Source: an uncultured Pelagibacteraceae bacterium
GTDB taxonomy: Bacteria; Pseudomonadota; Alphaproteobacteria; Pelagibacterales; Pelagibacteraceae
DNA: 64,000 bases
Reading direction: 5' to 3'
Assembly: GCA_902611265.1 (NCBI GenBank)
Contig: CACLYY010000002.1
Span: forward strand, 124,001-188,000
The notes beneath the pieces were generated by a model, which saw only the letters and a program-made list of their open reading frames with translations, was not told the DNA's origin and searched no databases. Below, in pieces: positions 37,129-45,363 of the stretch. Within the stretch, counting starts at the first letter, position 1; the number at the start of each line of letters is the position of its first letter. Both the position numbers and the translations under genes were made by a program.

Positions 37129-40100
37129 AAAAAAATTGTTTAATCATATTAAGATTCATTCACAATATTCAATTTGTGAAGGTGCATTAAAAATTGACGA
37201 TCTTAAAGAGTATTGTAAAAAAAATAAAATTCAATCGGCTGGATTAAGCGACACATACAATCTATCAGGAGCATTAGAGTTTTCAGAAAATATTTCTTCA
37301 GTTGGAACACAACCAATAATAGGAACTCAAATTTTATTTAATTATAAAAATAATTTTGGAATTATTCCATTAATTGCTAAAAATTACAAAGGCTACAAAA
37401 ACATAATTGAACTTTCTTCCAAATCCTACTTAGAAAATGCACATAATGACAATCCATATTGTTCTATTGATGACTTATTAAAATTTAATGATGGAATAAT
37501 TGTATTATCTGGCTCAGTAAACAATTTAATTGGCAGTCTATTTAATAAAGGTTTAATTGACGAGTCAGATGAATTGATAAAATTATTAAAAAAAAGATTT
37601 GGTAATAATTTTTATTTAGAAATTCAAAGACATGGAGACTTAAATGAAAAACAATTAGAAATTTATAAATTAAATTTGTCCAACAAATATCAAATACCAA
37701 TTATTGCAACAAATGAAGTATATTATTTAGATAAGGAAATGCACGAGGCACATGATGCCCTTTTGTGTATAGGCCTAAAAACTTACATAAACGATCAAAA
37801 AAGATTAAAATTGTCAAATAATCATTATTTTAAATCAACAAATGAAATGGTAGAAATATTTAAAGATTTACCAGAAGCATTAGAAAATAATTATAATTTG
37901 CCTTTTAGATGTAATTTTAGACCAATTACATCAAGACCTATACTTCCAAATATATCTTCAAATTCACTAGATGTTGATGAAGATCTTAAAAAAAACTCTT
38001 TAAAGGGATTAGAAGAAAAATTTAAAAATGATCCAGATTTAATAAGTAAAATCAAAGACAATAATAATTTAACTAATATTTATAAAAATAGATTAAAGCA
38101 TGAAATAAAAATCATAACTGAAATGAATTATTCAGGATATTTTCTTATTGTTTCAGATTATATTAAATGGGCAAAAAATAATAATATACCTGTCGGCCCT
38201 GGAAGAGGTTCTGGAGCAGGATCATTAGTTGCTTGGTGTCTGTCTATAACAGATGTAGATCCTATAAAATTTAATCTAATTTTTGAAAGATTTTTAAATC
38301 CTGATAGAATATCTATGCCTGACTTTGATATTGATTTTTGTGAGGAAAAAAGGGATCAGGTTTTTAAATATTTAACTACAAAGTACAAAGATAGTGTTGC
38401 CCATATAATAACATTTGGAAAACTCAAAGCCCGAATGGTTATTAGAGATGTTGGTAGAGTACTAGGATTACCTTATGGTTTTATTGATAGTATTTGTAAA
38501 ATGATACCTTTTGATCCATCTAGACCTTTAAAATTACAAGAAAGCATAAATCTAGAACCAAGATTACAAAAATTAATTAAAGAAGATAAGAGAGTTAAGC
38601 GTTTGGTTGATTTATCATTAAAACTTGAAGGTCTAAATAGAAATGTTGCGACGCATGCCGCTGGTGTTGTGATTGCTGATAAAAAGCTTACAGAAACTGT
38701 TCCCTTGTATAAAGATGCATCAACAGACTTACTTCTACCCTCTACACAATTTGATATGTATTCTGCTGAAAATGCTGGCTTAGTAAAGTTTGACTTTTTA
38801 GGTTTAAAAACATTAACAGTAATTAATAAAACCCAGAAACTTGTAGCTAAAAAAAATCCAAAATTTAAAATTGATAATATCGATTATAATGATCAGGAAG
38901 TTTTTAATCTTTTATCAAGTGGAAAAACTGTTGGATTATTTCAATTAGAAAGTTCTGGGATGAAAGAAGCTCTTACTAACATGAAACCTAATCATTTAGA
39001 GGATATTATTGCATTAGTTGCCTTATACAGACCTGGACCTATGAGCAATATTCCAATTTATAATGATTGTAAGCATGGAAAAAAAGAACCTGATTATTTA
39101 CATCCTAAATTGGAAGAAATTTTAAAGCCTACATATGGTGTAATTATTTATCAAGAACAAGTAATGCAAATTGCACAGACTTTATCAGGTTTTACTGCTG
39201 GAGAAGCAGACATTTTAAGACGAGCTATGGGTAAAAAAAAAAGAAGTGAGCTTGAAAAGCAAAAGGAAAGGTTCGTTCAAGGCGCTTATAATAATGGAAT
39301 AAGCAAAGATATAGCAGCTGGCATCTTTCTTAAAATTGAACCATTTGCAGAATATGGATTTAATAAAAGTCATGCAGCTGCATATGCTATAATAGCTTAT
39401 CAAACTGCATTTTTAAAAACATATTTCCCACATGATTTTTTTGCAGCATCTATGTCAATGGAACTCTCAAACCAAAAAAAACTGAGTGAATTTTATGAAG
39501 AATTAAAAAGATTAAATATAAATATAATTCGTCCAAACATAAACGAATGTTATGCTGATTTTTCATCAGATGGTAAAAATTTTCTCTACGCTTTAGGAGC
39601 AATAAAAAATGTTGGTTATGAAGCGATTTCAAATATTGTAGAAGAAAGAAAAATGAACGGTAAGTTTAAAGATTTAACTGATTTTATCAAACGTGTTAAT
39701 CCAAAAGATATAAACAAATTACAATTAGAAGGTTTAGTTAAAGCTGGCGCTTTTGATATACTAAATAATAATAGACAATCTTTATTTGATTCAATTCCTA
39801 ATATAATTCTAAAATCAAAAAATATTTTTGAAAATAATTCAGTAAATCAAATAGATTTATTTAATGAAGAAAATGATGAAAGCTATGTTGAAAAATCTGA
39901 GGATTGGAACATTGACAACAAGCTATCAAAAGAATTTGAAACTCTGGGTTTTTTTATTTCAGATCATCCTTTAAATCAATACAGGTCACTTTATGATCAA
40001 TATAATATTATAGATTTTGAAGAATTTAACACAAATGAAAATATTCTAAGTTCAAATATTGCATCTACAATACTTAAAGTACAAGAAAAAAAAACACAAA

Positions 40101-40519
40101 AAGGAACATCATATGCAATAATTAAATTTTCAGATCTTTCAGGTGTCTTTGAACTATTTGTTTTTTCAGATGTTTTTGACTCCAACAGAGATATATTATT
40201 GGAGGGAAATTCTGTAATGATAACCTTAGTTAAAAATTATGTTGATGAAAGCAAAGTTCAAAAAAAAATAAATATTAGAAAAATCATCTCAATGAAGGAA
40301 GTTATCGATAGACCAATAGATCAGGTGAAGATTAAAATTCAGAATTTAGATGGAATTAAGAAAATCAATGAATTAAAATTAAAAGAAGGTAATACTAAAA
40401 TATACATTGATATTGATATGGGTGAAAAATTATTAACTTTTCAATTGAAAGATAATCGAAAAATTGACCATAAAATGCTGAATTTACTTAGAAATGAAAA
40501 AAAAATTGAGATATCTTAA
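37115..40519 (+). CDS. dnaE: DNA polymerase III alpha subunit
   Basis: The replicative polymerase is 1134 aa from the chosen ATG (1141 aa from 37094). The N-terminal PHP domain opens HIKIHSQYSICEGA. The palm holds GPGRGSGAGSLVAWCL and the catalytic aspartates in MPDFDIDF. The family segment GFNKSHAAAYAIIAYQ, a late OB-fold region and a clamp-binding motif QIDLF near residue 920 are present. Start 37115 is preferred because PHP homology begins a few residues later and it shortens the overlap with lolD to 14 nt. It is last in the 21-gene run from nuoA. Confidence 0.95.
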   Translation: MYQSKKKLFNHIKIHSQYSICEGALKIDDLKEYCKKNKIQSAGLSDTYNLSGALEFSENISSVGTQPIIGTQILFNYKNNFGIIPLIAKNYKGYKNIIELSSKSYLENAHNDNPYCSIDDLLKFNDGIIVLSGSVNNLIGSLFNKGLIDESDELIKLLKKRFGNNFYLEIQRHGDLNEKQLEIYKLNLSNKYQIPIIATNEVYYLDKEMHEAHDALLCIGLKTYINDQKRLKLSNNHYFKSTNEMVEIFKDLPEALENNYNLPFRCNFRPITSRPILPNISSNSLDVDEDLKKNSLKGLEEKFKNDPDLISKIKDNNNLTNIYKNRLKHEIKIITEMNYSGYFLIVSDYIKWAKNNNIPVGPGRGSGAGSLVAWCLSITDVDPIKFNLIFERFLNPDRISMPDFDIDFCEEKRDQVFKYLTTKYKDSVAHIITFGKLKARMVIRDVGRVLGLPYGFIDSICKMIPFDPSRPLKLQESINLEPRLQKLIKEDKRVKRLVDLSLKLEGLNRNVATHAAGVVIADKKLTETVPLYKDASTDLLLPSTQFDMYSAENAGLVKFDFLGLKTLTVINKTQKLVAKKNPKFKIDNIDYNDQEVFNLLSSGKTVGLFQLESSGMKEALTNMKPNHLEDIIALVALYRPGPMSNIPIYNDCKHGKKEPDYLHPKLEEILKPTYGVIIYQEQVMQIAQTLSGFTAGEADILRRAMGKKKRSELEKQKERFVQGAYNNGISKDIAAGIFLKIEPFAEYGFNKSHAAAYAIIAYQTAFLKTYFPHDFFAASMSMELSNQKKLSEFYEELKRLNINIIRPNINECYADFSSDGKNFLYALGAIKNVGYEAISNIVEERKMNGKFKDLTDFIKRVNPKDINKLQLEGLVKAGAFDILNNNRQSLFDSIPNIILKSKNIFENNSVNQIDLFNEENDESYVEKSEDWNIDNKLSKEFETLGFFISDHPLNQYRSLYDQYNIIDFEEFNTNENILSSNIASTILKVQEKKTQKGTSYAIIKFSDLSGVFELFVFSDVFDSNRDILLEGNSVMITLVKNYVDESKVQKKINIRKIISMKEVIDRPIDQVKIKIQNLDGIKKINELKLKEGNTKIYIDIDMGEKLLTFQLKDNRKIDHKMLNLLRNEKKIEIS

Positions 40520-40570
40520 ATAATACTTGTTTTTTTATATTTTTTTTGTAATTAGTTTCATAAATTAACA

Positions 40571-40645
40571 CGCACACAATTTCTGGTTTTATACCTCCGG
40601 TCCTTTTTATAGGCAGTAATTGTGGTGGCATAACCGGGAAAAAAT
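40571..40645 (+). promoter_or_regulatory. Structured rpsB leader with potential pseudoknot over the ribosome-binding site
   Basis: CACAATT (40575-40581) pairs with AATTGTG (40618-40624), extended by CA/TG beyond a bulged G. Within its loop CCGGT (40597-40601) can pair with ACCGG (40633-40637), which overlaps the GGGAA ribosome-binding site (40636-40640) just before the rpsB ATG. Because one partner is in the loop and the other outside the stem, this is a pseudoknot. Ribosomal protein S2 is known to repress its own rpsB-tsf operon through a structured leader in other proteobacteria; that this leader does the same is an inference. Confidence 0.6.
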
Positions 40646-41434
40646 ATGAAAATACCAAACTTAACAATCGAACAATTATTAGAAGCTGGAGTTCATCTAG
40701 GACATAAAACTTTAAGATGGAATCCAAAAATGAAAAAATTCATTTTTGGTAAAAGAGATTCTATTCATATAATCGATTTAACCCAAACTCTTGAATTAAC
40801 AAAAGTTGCTTTGGAAAAAGTATATTCTACAATATCAACAGGTGGAAAAATTCTATTTATATCTACAAAAAAACAAGCATCTGAGGCAATAGCAGAACTT
40901 GCAAAAGAAACAGATCAATATTTTGTAAATTACAGATGGCTAGGTGGAATGCTTACTAATTGGGGCACTATATCAAATTCAATAAAGAAACTTGATAAAA
41001 TTAATTCTGATCTAGCATCTGAGAATAGAGGTTTTACAAAAAAAGAATTATTAAAAATGAGCGGTCAAAGAGATAAATTGCAAAGATCTTTGGGTGGTAT
41101 ATCAAATATGAAAAAGGTACCTGATCTTGTATTTATAATTGATACAAATTATGAATCTTTGGCTATTAAAGAGTCAATAAAGTTAGGAATCCCAATAATT
41201 GCAGTTTTAGACACGAACTCTAATCCAGATGGTATTGATTTTCCAATACCAGGAAATGATGATGCTAGAAGATCAATTGACTTATATTGCAGTCTTTTAA
41301 ATGAGACCATTCAAAATGCAAAAAAAGAAATACCTCAACCTCAAATTGGAGATAAAGAAATTAAAGAGAAAAAAAAAGAAACTTCAATCTTAGAAACTAG
41401 AAAAGAAGCAAAAGTAGATACTAAACTTAATTAA
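40646..41434 (+). CDS. rpsB: Ribosomal protein S2
   Basis: The 262-aa protein carries the S2 signatures [19 protein letters not shown] at the N-terminus and [19 protein letters not shown] plus [27 protein letters not shown], here marked by [18 protein letters not shown]. It joins the small subunit near the mRNA exit. The C-terminal ~35 residues are a charged lysine/glutamate tail beyond the core fold. It heads the operon with tsf, following a 126-nt gap that contains the structured leader. Confidence 0.97.
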   Translation: MKIPNLTIEQLLEAGVHLGHKTLRWNPKMKKFIFGKRDSIHIIDLTQTLELTKVALEKVYSTISTGGKILFISTKKQASEAIAELAKETDQYFVNYRWLGGMLTNWGTISNSIKKLDKINSDLASENRGFTKKELLKMSGQRDKLQRSLGGISNMKKVPDLVFIIDTNYESLAIKESIKLGIPIIAVLDTNSNPDGIDFPIPGNDDARRSIDLYCSLLNETIQNAKKEIPQPQIGDKEIKEKKKETSILETRKEAKVDTKLN

Positions 41435-41456
41435 ATAAATATTTAATAGAATAGTA

Positions 41457-42308
41457 ATGAGTAATATAGAAAAAGTTAAACAATTAAGAAAATCAACAGG
41501 AGCTGGTTTTAAAGATTGTAATGCGGCTCTAAAAGAATCGAGTGGTGATTTAGATAAAGCTGCAGAAATATTAAGAGTTAAAGGCATTGCTAAAGCTTCA
41601 AAAAAAATGTCTAGAAGTGCAACGGAAGGCGTAGTTGTAGTCTCAGGTGATGAAAAAAAAATGTCTCTAATAGAGGTAAATTGTGAAACAGACTTTGTCG
41701 CGAAAAATGATGACTTCATAGATTTTGTCAAAGAGCTAAGTGATCTAAATAATAAATGCTCTTCAGATATAGATCAGTTAAAACAAGCAACTATGAAAAA
41801 CAATAAGTCGGTAGATGAGAGTTTAGTTGCTTTAATTGCTAAAATTGGAGAAAAAATAACAATTGGCAGGTCTAAAACATTAAATGCTGAAAATTCAAGA
41901 AATTTTTCATATCAACATTCAGTAATTAAAGATAATGTATCAAAATTAGTTGTTATTTTATCTTTAAAAACTAATGATAAATCTGAAAAGCTTGATTTGT
42001 TTGGAAAACAATTGTCAATGCATATAGCTGCATCAAATCCAATAGCATTAAATCCAAGTGAAATAAATCAGGATATAATAAAAAAAGAAACAGACTTAAT
42101 CGCTGAAGAATTGAAAAATTCTGGAAAACCTGATGAAATTGTTAAAAAAATAAGTGTGGGCAAAATAAATAAATTCAAAGATGAAAATAGCCTTATCACA
42201 CAAGACTGGGTTATGGATCCAAAAATGAAAGTTAAAGATGTTTTAAAAAATCTACAACTACAAGATTTGAGTATAAATGAATTTGTAAGACTAAAAATAG
42301 GTGAGTAA
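41457..42308 (+). CDS. tsf: Elongation factor Ts
   Basis: The 283-aa nucleotide-exchange factor for EF-Tu begins [19 protein letters not shown], the UBA-like domain, followed by the conserved [18 protein letters not shown] core. It follows rpsB by 22 nt. Its stop overlaps the frr start as TAATG, leaving no space for pyrH, which is often encoded here. Confidence 0.97.
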   Translation: MSNIEKVKQLRKSTGAGFKDCNAALKESSGDLDKAAEILRVKGIAKASKKMSRSATEGVVVVSGDEKKMSLIEVNCETDFVAKNDDFIDFVKELSDLNNKCSSDIDQLKQATMKNNKSVDESLVALIAKIGEKITIGRSKTLNAENSRNFSYQHSVIKDNVSKLVVILSLKTNDKSEKLDLFGKQLSMHIAASNPIALNPSEINQDIIKKETDLIAEELKNSGKPDEIVKKISVGKINKFKDENSLITQDWVMDPKMKVKDVLKNLQLQDLSINEFVRLKIGE

Positions 42309-42859
42309 TGTTTGACGAAATGAAATATAATAATAAGATGTCAAAAACTTACGAAGTATTCCAACAAGAATTATCCTCTTTGAGAACTGGTAGAGCAAGT
42401 GCAGCAATGTTAGATATAGTCAAAGTAGATGTTTATGGTCAAAAAATGCCAATCAATCAGCTAAGCAGTATTACAACACCAGAACCCAGAACAATTAATA
42501 TTCAAGTATGGGATATAAACAATGTACCTCTAATAGATGCGGCTATAAAAAAATCTGATTTAGGGCTAAATCCACAAATAGATGGGCAGTTAATTAGACT
42601 CCCTGTTCCTGACTTAAGTGAAGAGAGAAGATCAGAAATTAAAAAATTAATAAAATCTATGGGAGAAAAATGTAAAGTCTCAATAAGAAATATTAGAAGA
42701 GAAGCTAATGATGAATTAAAAAAATTACTAAAAAATAAAGATATTTCAGAAGATGAAGTAAAAAAAAATGAAAAAGTTATTCAAGATTACACCGATAGCC
42801 AAATTGAAATGATAGACAATAGAGTAGCATTAAAAGAAAAAGAAATAATGACAATATGA
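42308..42859 (+). CDS. frr: Ribosome recycling factor
   Basis: The 183-aa protein has the RRF hallmark LSSLRTGRASAAMLD near residue 30, the PEPRTINIQVWD strand and the LPVPDLSEERR loop, with the long C-terminal helix of domain I. With EF-G it splits post-termination ribosomes. It overlaps both neighbours by one or four bases, so translation is likely coupled across tsf, frr and uppS. Confidence 0.97.
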   Translation: MFDEMKYNNKMSKTYEVFQQELSSLRTGRASAAMLDIVKVDVYGQKMPINQLSSITTPEPRTINIQVWDINNVPLIDAAIKKSDLGLNPQIDGQLIRLPVPDLSEERRSEIKKLIKSMGEKCKVSIRNIRREANDELKKLLKNKDISEDEVKKNEKVIQDYTDSQIEMIDNRVALKEKEIMTI

Positions 42860-43536
42860 ATTCACCTAAACATGTAGCCATAATTATGGATGGCAATGGT
42901 AGATGGGGGATAAAAAAAAGAAATTCAAGAAATTATGGACATGCAATCGGCGTTAAAACTGTTGAATCAATAATAACAGAAGCTATATCGAACAACATAA
43001 AATATTTAACCTTATATACTTTTTCCACTGAAAATTGGAAAAGACCTAAAAAAGAAATTAATTATTTAATTAAATTGTTAGAAGAATACATTATTAATGA
43101 AATCAAAAATTTAATACAAAAAAAAATAAAATTAAAAATACTAGGAAACATTAATAAATTTCCAAAATCACTAAAATTAAAATTAAGAGATGCTGAAAGA
43201 TTGACCAAATCTAATAAAAAAATTCAATTAAATGTTGCTCTTAATTATGGCTCCAAAGAGGAGATAATAAAAAGTGTAAAAAAAATATATAAATTATCAA
43301 TACCAATAAATGAACGAAATATTAGTAAAAATTTATATACAAAAAATATTCCAGATCCTGAAATTTTAATTAGAACAGGCAATAGGAAAAGATTGAGTAA
43401 TTTTTTACTTTGGCAATCGTCTTATACGGAAATATATTTTGAAAAGAAACTTTGGCCTGACTTTACAAAGAAAGATTTTCGTAAAATTATATTAAATTTT
43501 TCGAAAATAAGACGTAACTTTGGCGGTATAAAATGA
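42856..43536 (+). CDS. uppS: Undecaprenyl diphosphate synthase
   Basis: This 226-aa cis-prenyltransferase shows the pyrophosphate-binding loop IIMDGNGRWG near residue 9 with catalytic aspartate, GHAIGVKTVE, FSTENWKRP, and the C-terminal RTGNRKRLSNFLLWQSSYTEIYF, marked by LSNFLLWQSSYTEI. It makes the C55 lipid carrier for peptidoglycan. Start overlaps frr stop as ATGA. Confidence 0.95.
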   Translation: MNSPKHVAIIMDGNGRWGIKKRNSRNYGHAIGVKTVESIITEAISNNIKYLTLYTFSTENWKRPKKEINYLIKLLEEYIINEIKNLIQKKIKLKILGNINKFPKSLKLKLRDAERLTKSNKKIQLNVALNYGSKEEIIKSVKKIYKLSIPINERNISKNLYTKNIPDPEILIRTGNRKRLSNFLLWQSSYTEIYFEKKLWPDFTKKDFRKIILNFSKIRRNFGGIK

Positions 43537-44186
43537 ATAATATTACAAAGAGAATTTTAACCTCAATAATATTGTTATTGATAATTTATCTTTCAATTAT
43601 AAATTCATTAATTTTATTAACTTTTTTATTTATTATAACCTTATCTGCAATCAAAGAATTCAACCTAATCTTTAAGTCTATATTTAATAATAATTTTTTT
43701 TTAATATTTATTTCTAATTTATTATCAGTTTTTTACATATCAATATTTCTGATTATTATTTGGATTAATTTAAATTCATCAAATACTGAAAAAATTGTTT
43801 CAATAATTTTTATTTTATTTATCTGCATATTAACAGATGTTGGAGGTCTAATTTTTGGAAAGTTAATTGGAGGAAAAAAACTATCAAAAATTAGTCCTAA
43901 CAAGACGTATGCTGGTATGATTGGTTCTTTTTTGCTCTCTCTGATATTTGGATACCTGTTTTTTTATTTTCAAAAAAATACTTTAAATTTTGAGTTGAAT
44001 GTTTTTTTAATAATCATAACATTATCTCTACTCTCACAGCTTGGTGATCTGACTATTTCATTATTCAAAAGAAAGGCAAATTTTAAAGATACTGGATCTA
44101 TATTACCAGGACACGGTGGTATTTTAGATAGAATTGATGGTATACTACTTGCAATACCATTTGGCGCAATATTAATTTCGTTATAA
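43533..44186 (+). CDS. cdsA: Phosphatidate cytidylyltransferase
   Basis: The 217-aa membrane enzyme with several helices carries the CDP-diglyceride synthase signature SLFKRKANFKDTGSILPGHG followed by GILDRIDG, with metal-binding aspartates. It converts phosphatidate and CTP to CDP-diacylglycerol. It is shorter than the ~270-285-aa enterobacterial enzyme; an N-terminal helix set is reduced. Overlaps uppS as ATGA. Confidence 0.93.
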   Translation: MNNITKRILTSIILLLIIYLSIINSLILLTFLFIITLSAIKEFNLIFKSIFNNNFFLIFISNLLSVFYISIFLIIIWINLNSSNTEKIVSIIFILFICILTDVGGLIFGKLIGGKKLSKISPNKTYAGMIGSFLLSLIFGYLFFYFQKNTLNFELNVFLIIITLSLLSQLGDLTISLFKRKANFKDTGSILPGHGGILDRIDGILLAIPFGAILISL

Positions 44187-45347
44187 ATGAAAAAAGATAT
44201 TTTTTTATTGGGTTCTACTGGATCAATTGGGATTACTGCATTAAACATTCTTAAAAAAGATAAAAAAAATTTTAAAATTGGATTATTAACTACAAATTCA
44301 AATGTTAGTAAAATATATAAACAAGCAATTTTATTTAACGTTAAAGAAATTGTAATACATAATCAAAATAAGTATTTTAAAAATTTAAATAAGTTTAAAA
44401 ATAAAAAAATTAAAGTCTTTTCATCTATTCAAGAAGCTCTTAAATTTAAAAAAAAAAAATCACATTTAACTATTAATGCAATATCCGGTATCGCTGGCCT
44501 TGAGCCATCATTAAACATAATAAAACACACAAGTAATTTAGCAATAGCTAATAAAGAGTCTATTATATGCGGATGGAAATTTTTAAAAAAAGAATTAATA
44601 AAACACAAAACTCAATTTATTCCTTTAGACTCTGAACATTTCTCAATCTGGTCATTATTGAAAAATGAAAACAAAATAAATATAAAAAAAATTTATTTGA
44701 CAGCTTCTGGAGGGCCTTTTTTAAATTTTGAATTAGATAAGATAAAAAAAATTAAACCAAAATATGCATTGAATCATCCTAACTGGAAAATGGGTAAAAA
44801 AATTTCTATTGACTCGGCTACTATGATGAACAAAATATTTGAAGTAATTGAAGCAATTAAAATTTTTAATTTAAATTCAGACCAAGTTGAAATATTAATT
44901 CACCCAAAATCATATATACATGCTATTATTAATTTTAATAACGGACTTACAAAATTATTAGCACATGATACCACAATGGAAGTTCCTTTAGCCAATGCAC
45001 TTTATTTTTCTCAAAATAAATATAAATATAATAATAGTAATTTTGATTATCAAAAACTTAATGGACAAAATTTTATTAAACCTGATTTAAAAAAATTTCC
45101 TCTTTTAAAAATCTTAGATTATAAATTTGATAATACTTATTTAGAAATAATTTTAGTATCTTTGAACGATGCCCTTGTGAAAAAGTATCTTGAAAATAAA
45201 ATAACTTATATCACTATACATAATTCAATGTTAGAAATGTTAAAAAAAAAATATTTTAAGAAATATTATTCATTAAGACCCAAGAATTTAAATGATGTTA
45301 AAATTATGGTAAAAAAAGTTAATCAGTATGTTGATCAGCACTTTTAA
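44187..45347 (+). CDS. dxr: 1-deoxy-D-xylulose-5-phosphate reductoisomerase
   Basis: The 386-aa enzyme opens with the NADPH-binding loop LLGSTGSIGITALNIL. It contains IANKESIICGW with the conserved lysine-glutamate, PLDSEHFSIW with metal-site aspartate and glutamate, TASGGPFLN, and LNHPNWKMGKKISIDSATMMNK, marked by NHPNWKMG. It catalyses the committed step of the non-mevalonate isoprenoid pathway, feeding uppS two genes upstream. Starts immediately after the cdsA stop. The usual rseP does not follow. Confidence 0.96.
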   Translation: MKKDIFLLGSTGSIGITALNILKKDKKNFKIGLLTTNSNVSKIYKQAILFNVKEIVIHNQNKYFKNLNKFKNKKIKVFSSIQEALKFKKKKSHLTINAISGIAGLEPSLNIIKHTSNLAIANKESIICGWKFLKKELIKHKTQFIPLDSEHFSIWSLLKNENKINIKKIYLTASGGPFLNFELDKIKKIKPKYALNHPNWKMGKKISIDSATMMNKIFEVIEAIKIFNLNSDQVEILIHPKSYIHAIINFNNGLTKLLAHDTTMEVPLANALYFSQNKYKYNNSNFDYQKLNGQNFIKPDLKKFPLLKILDYKFDNTYLEIILVSLNDALVKKYLENKITYITIHNSMLEMLKKKYFKKYYSLRPKNLNDVKIMVKKVNQYVDQHF

Positions 45348-45363
45348 AATTTTAATTAAACAA

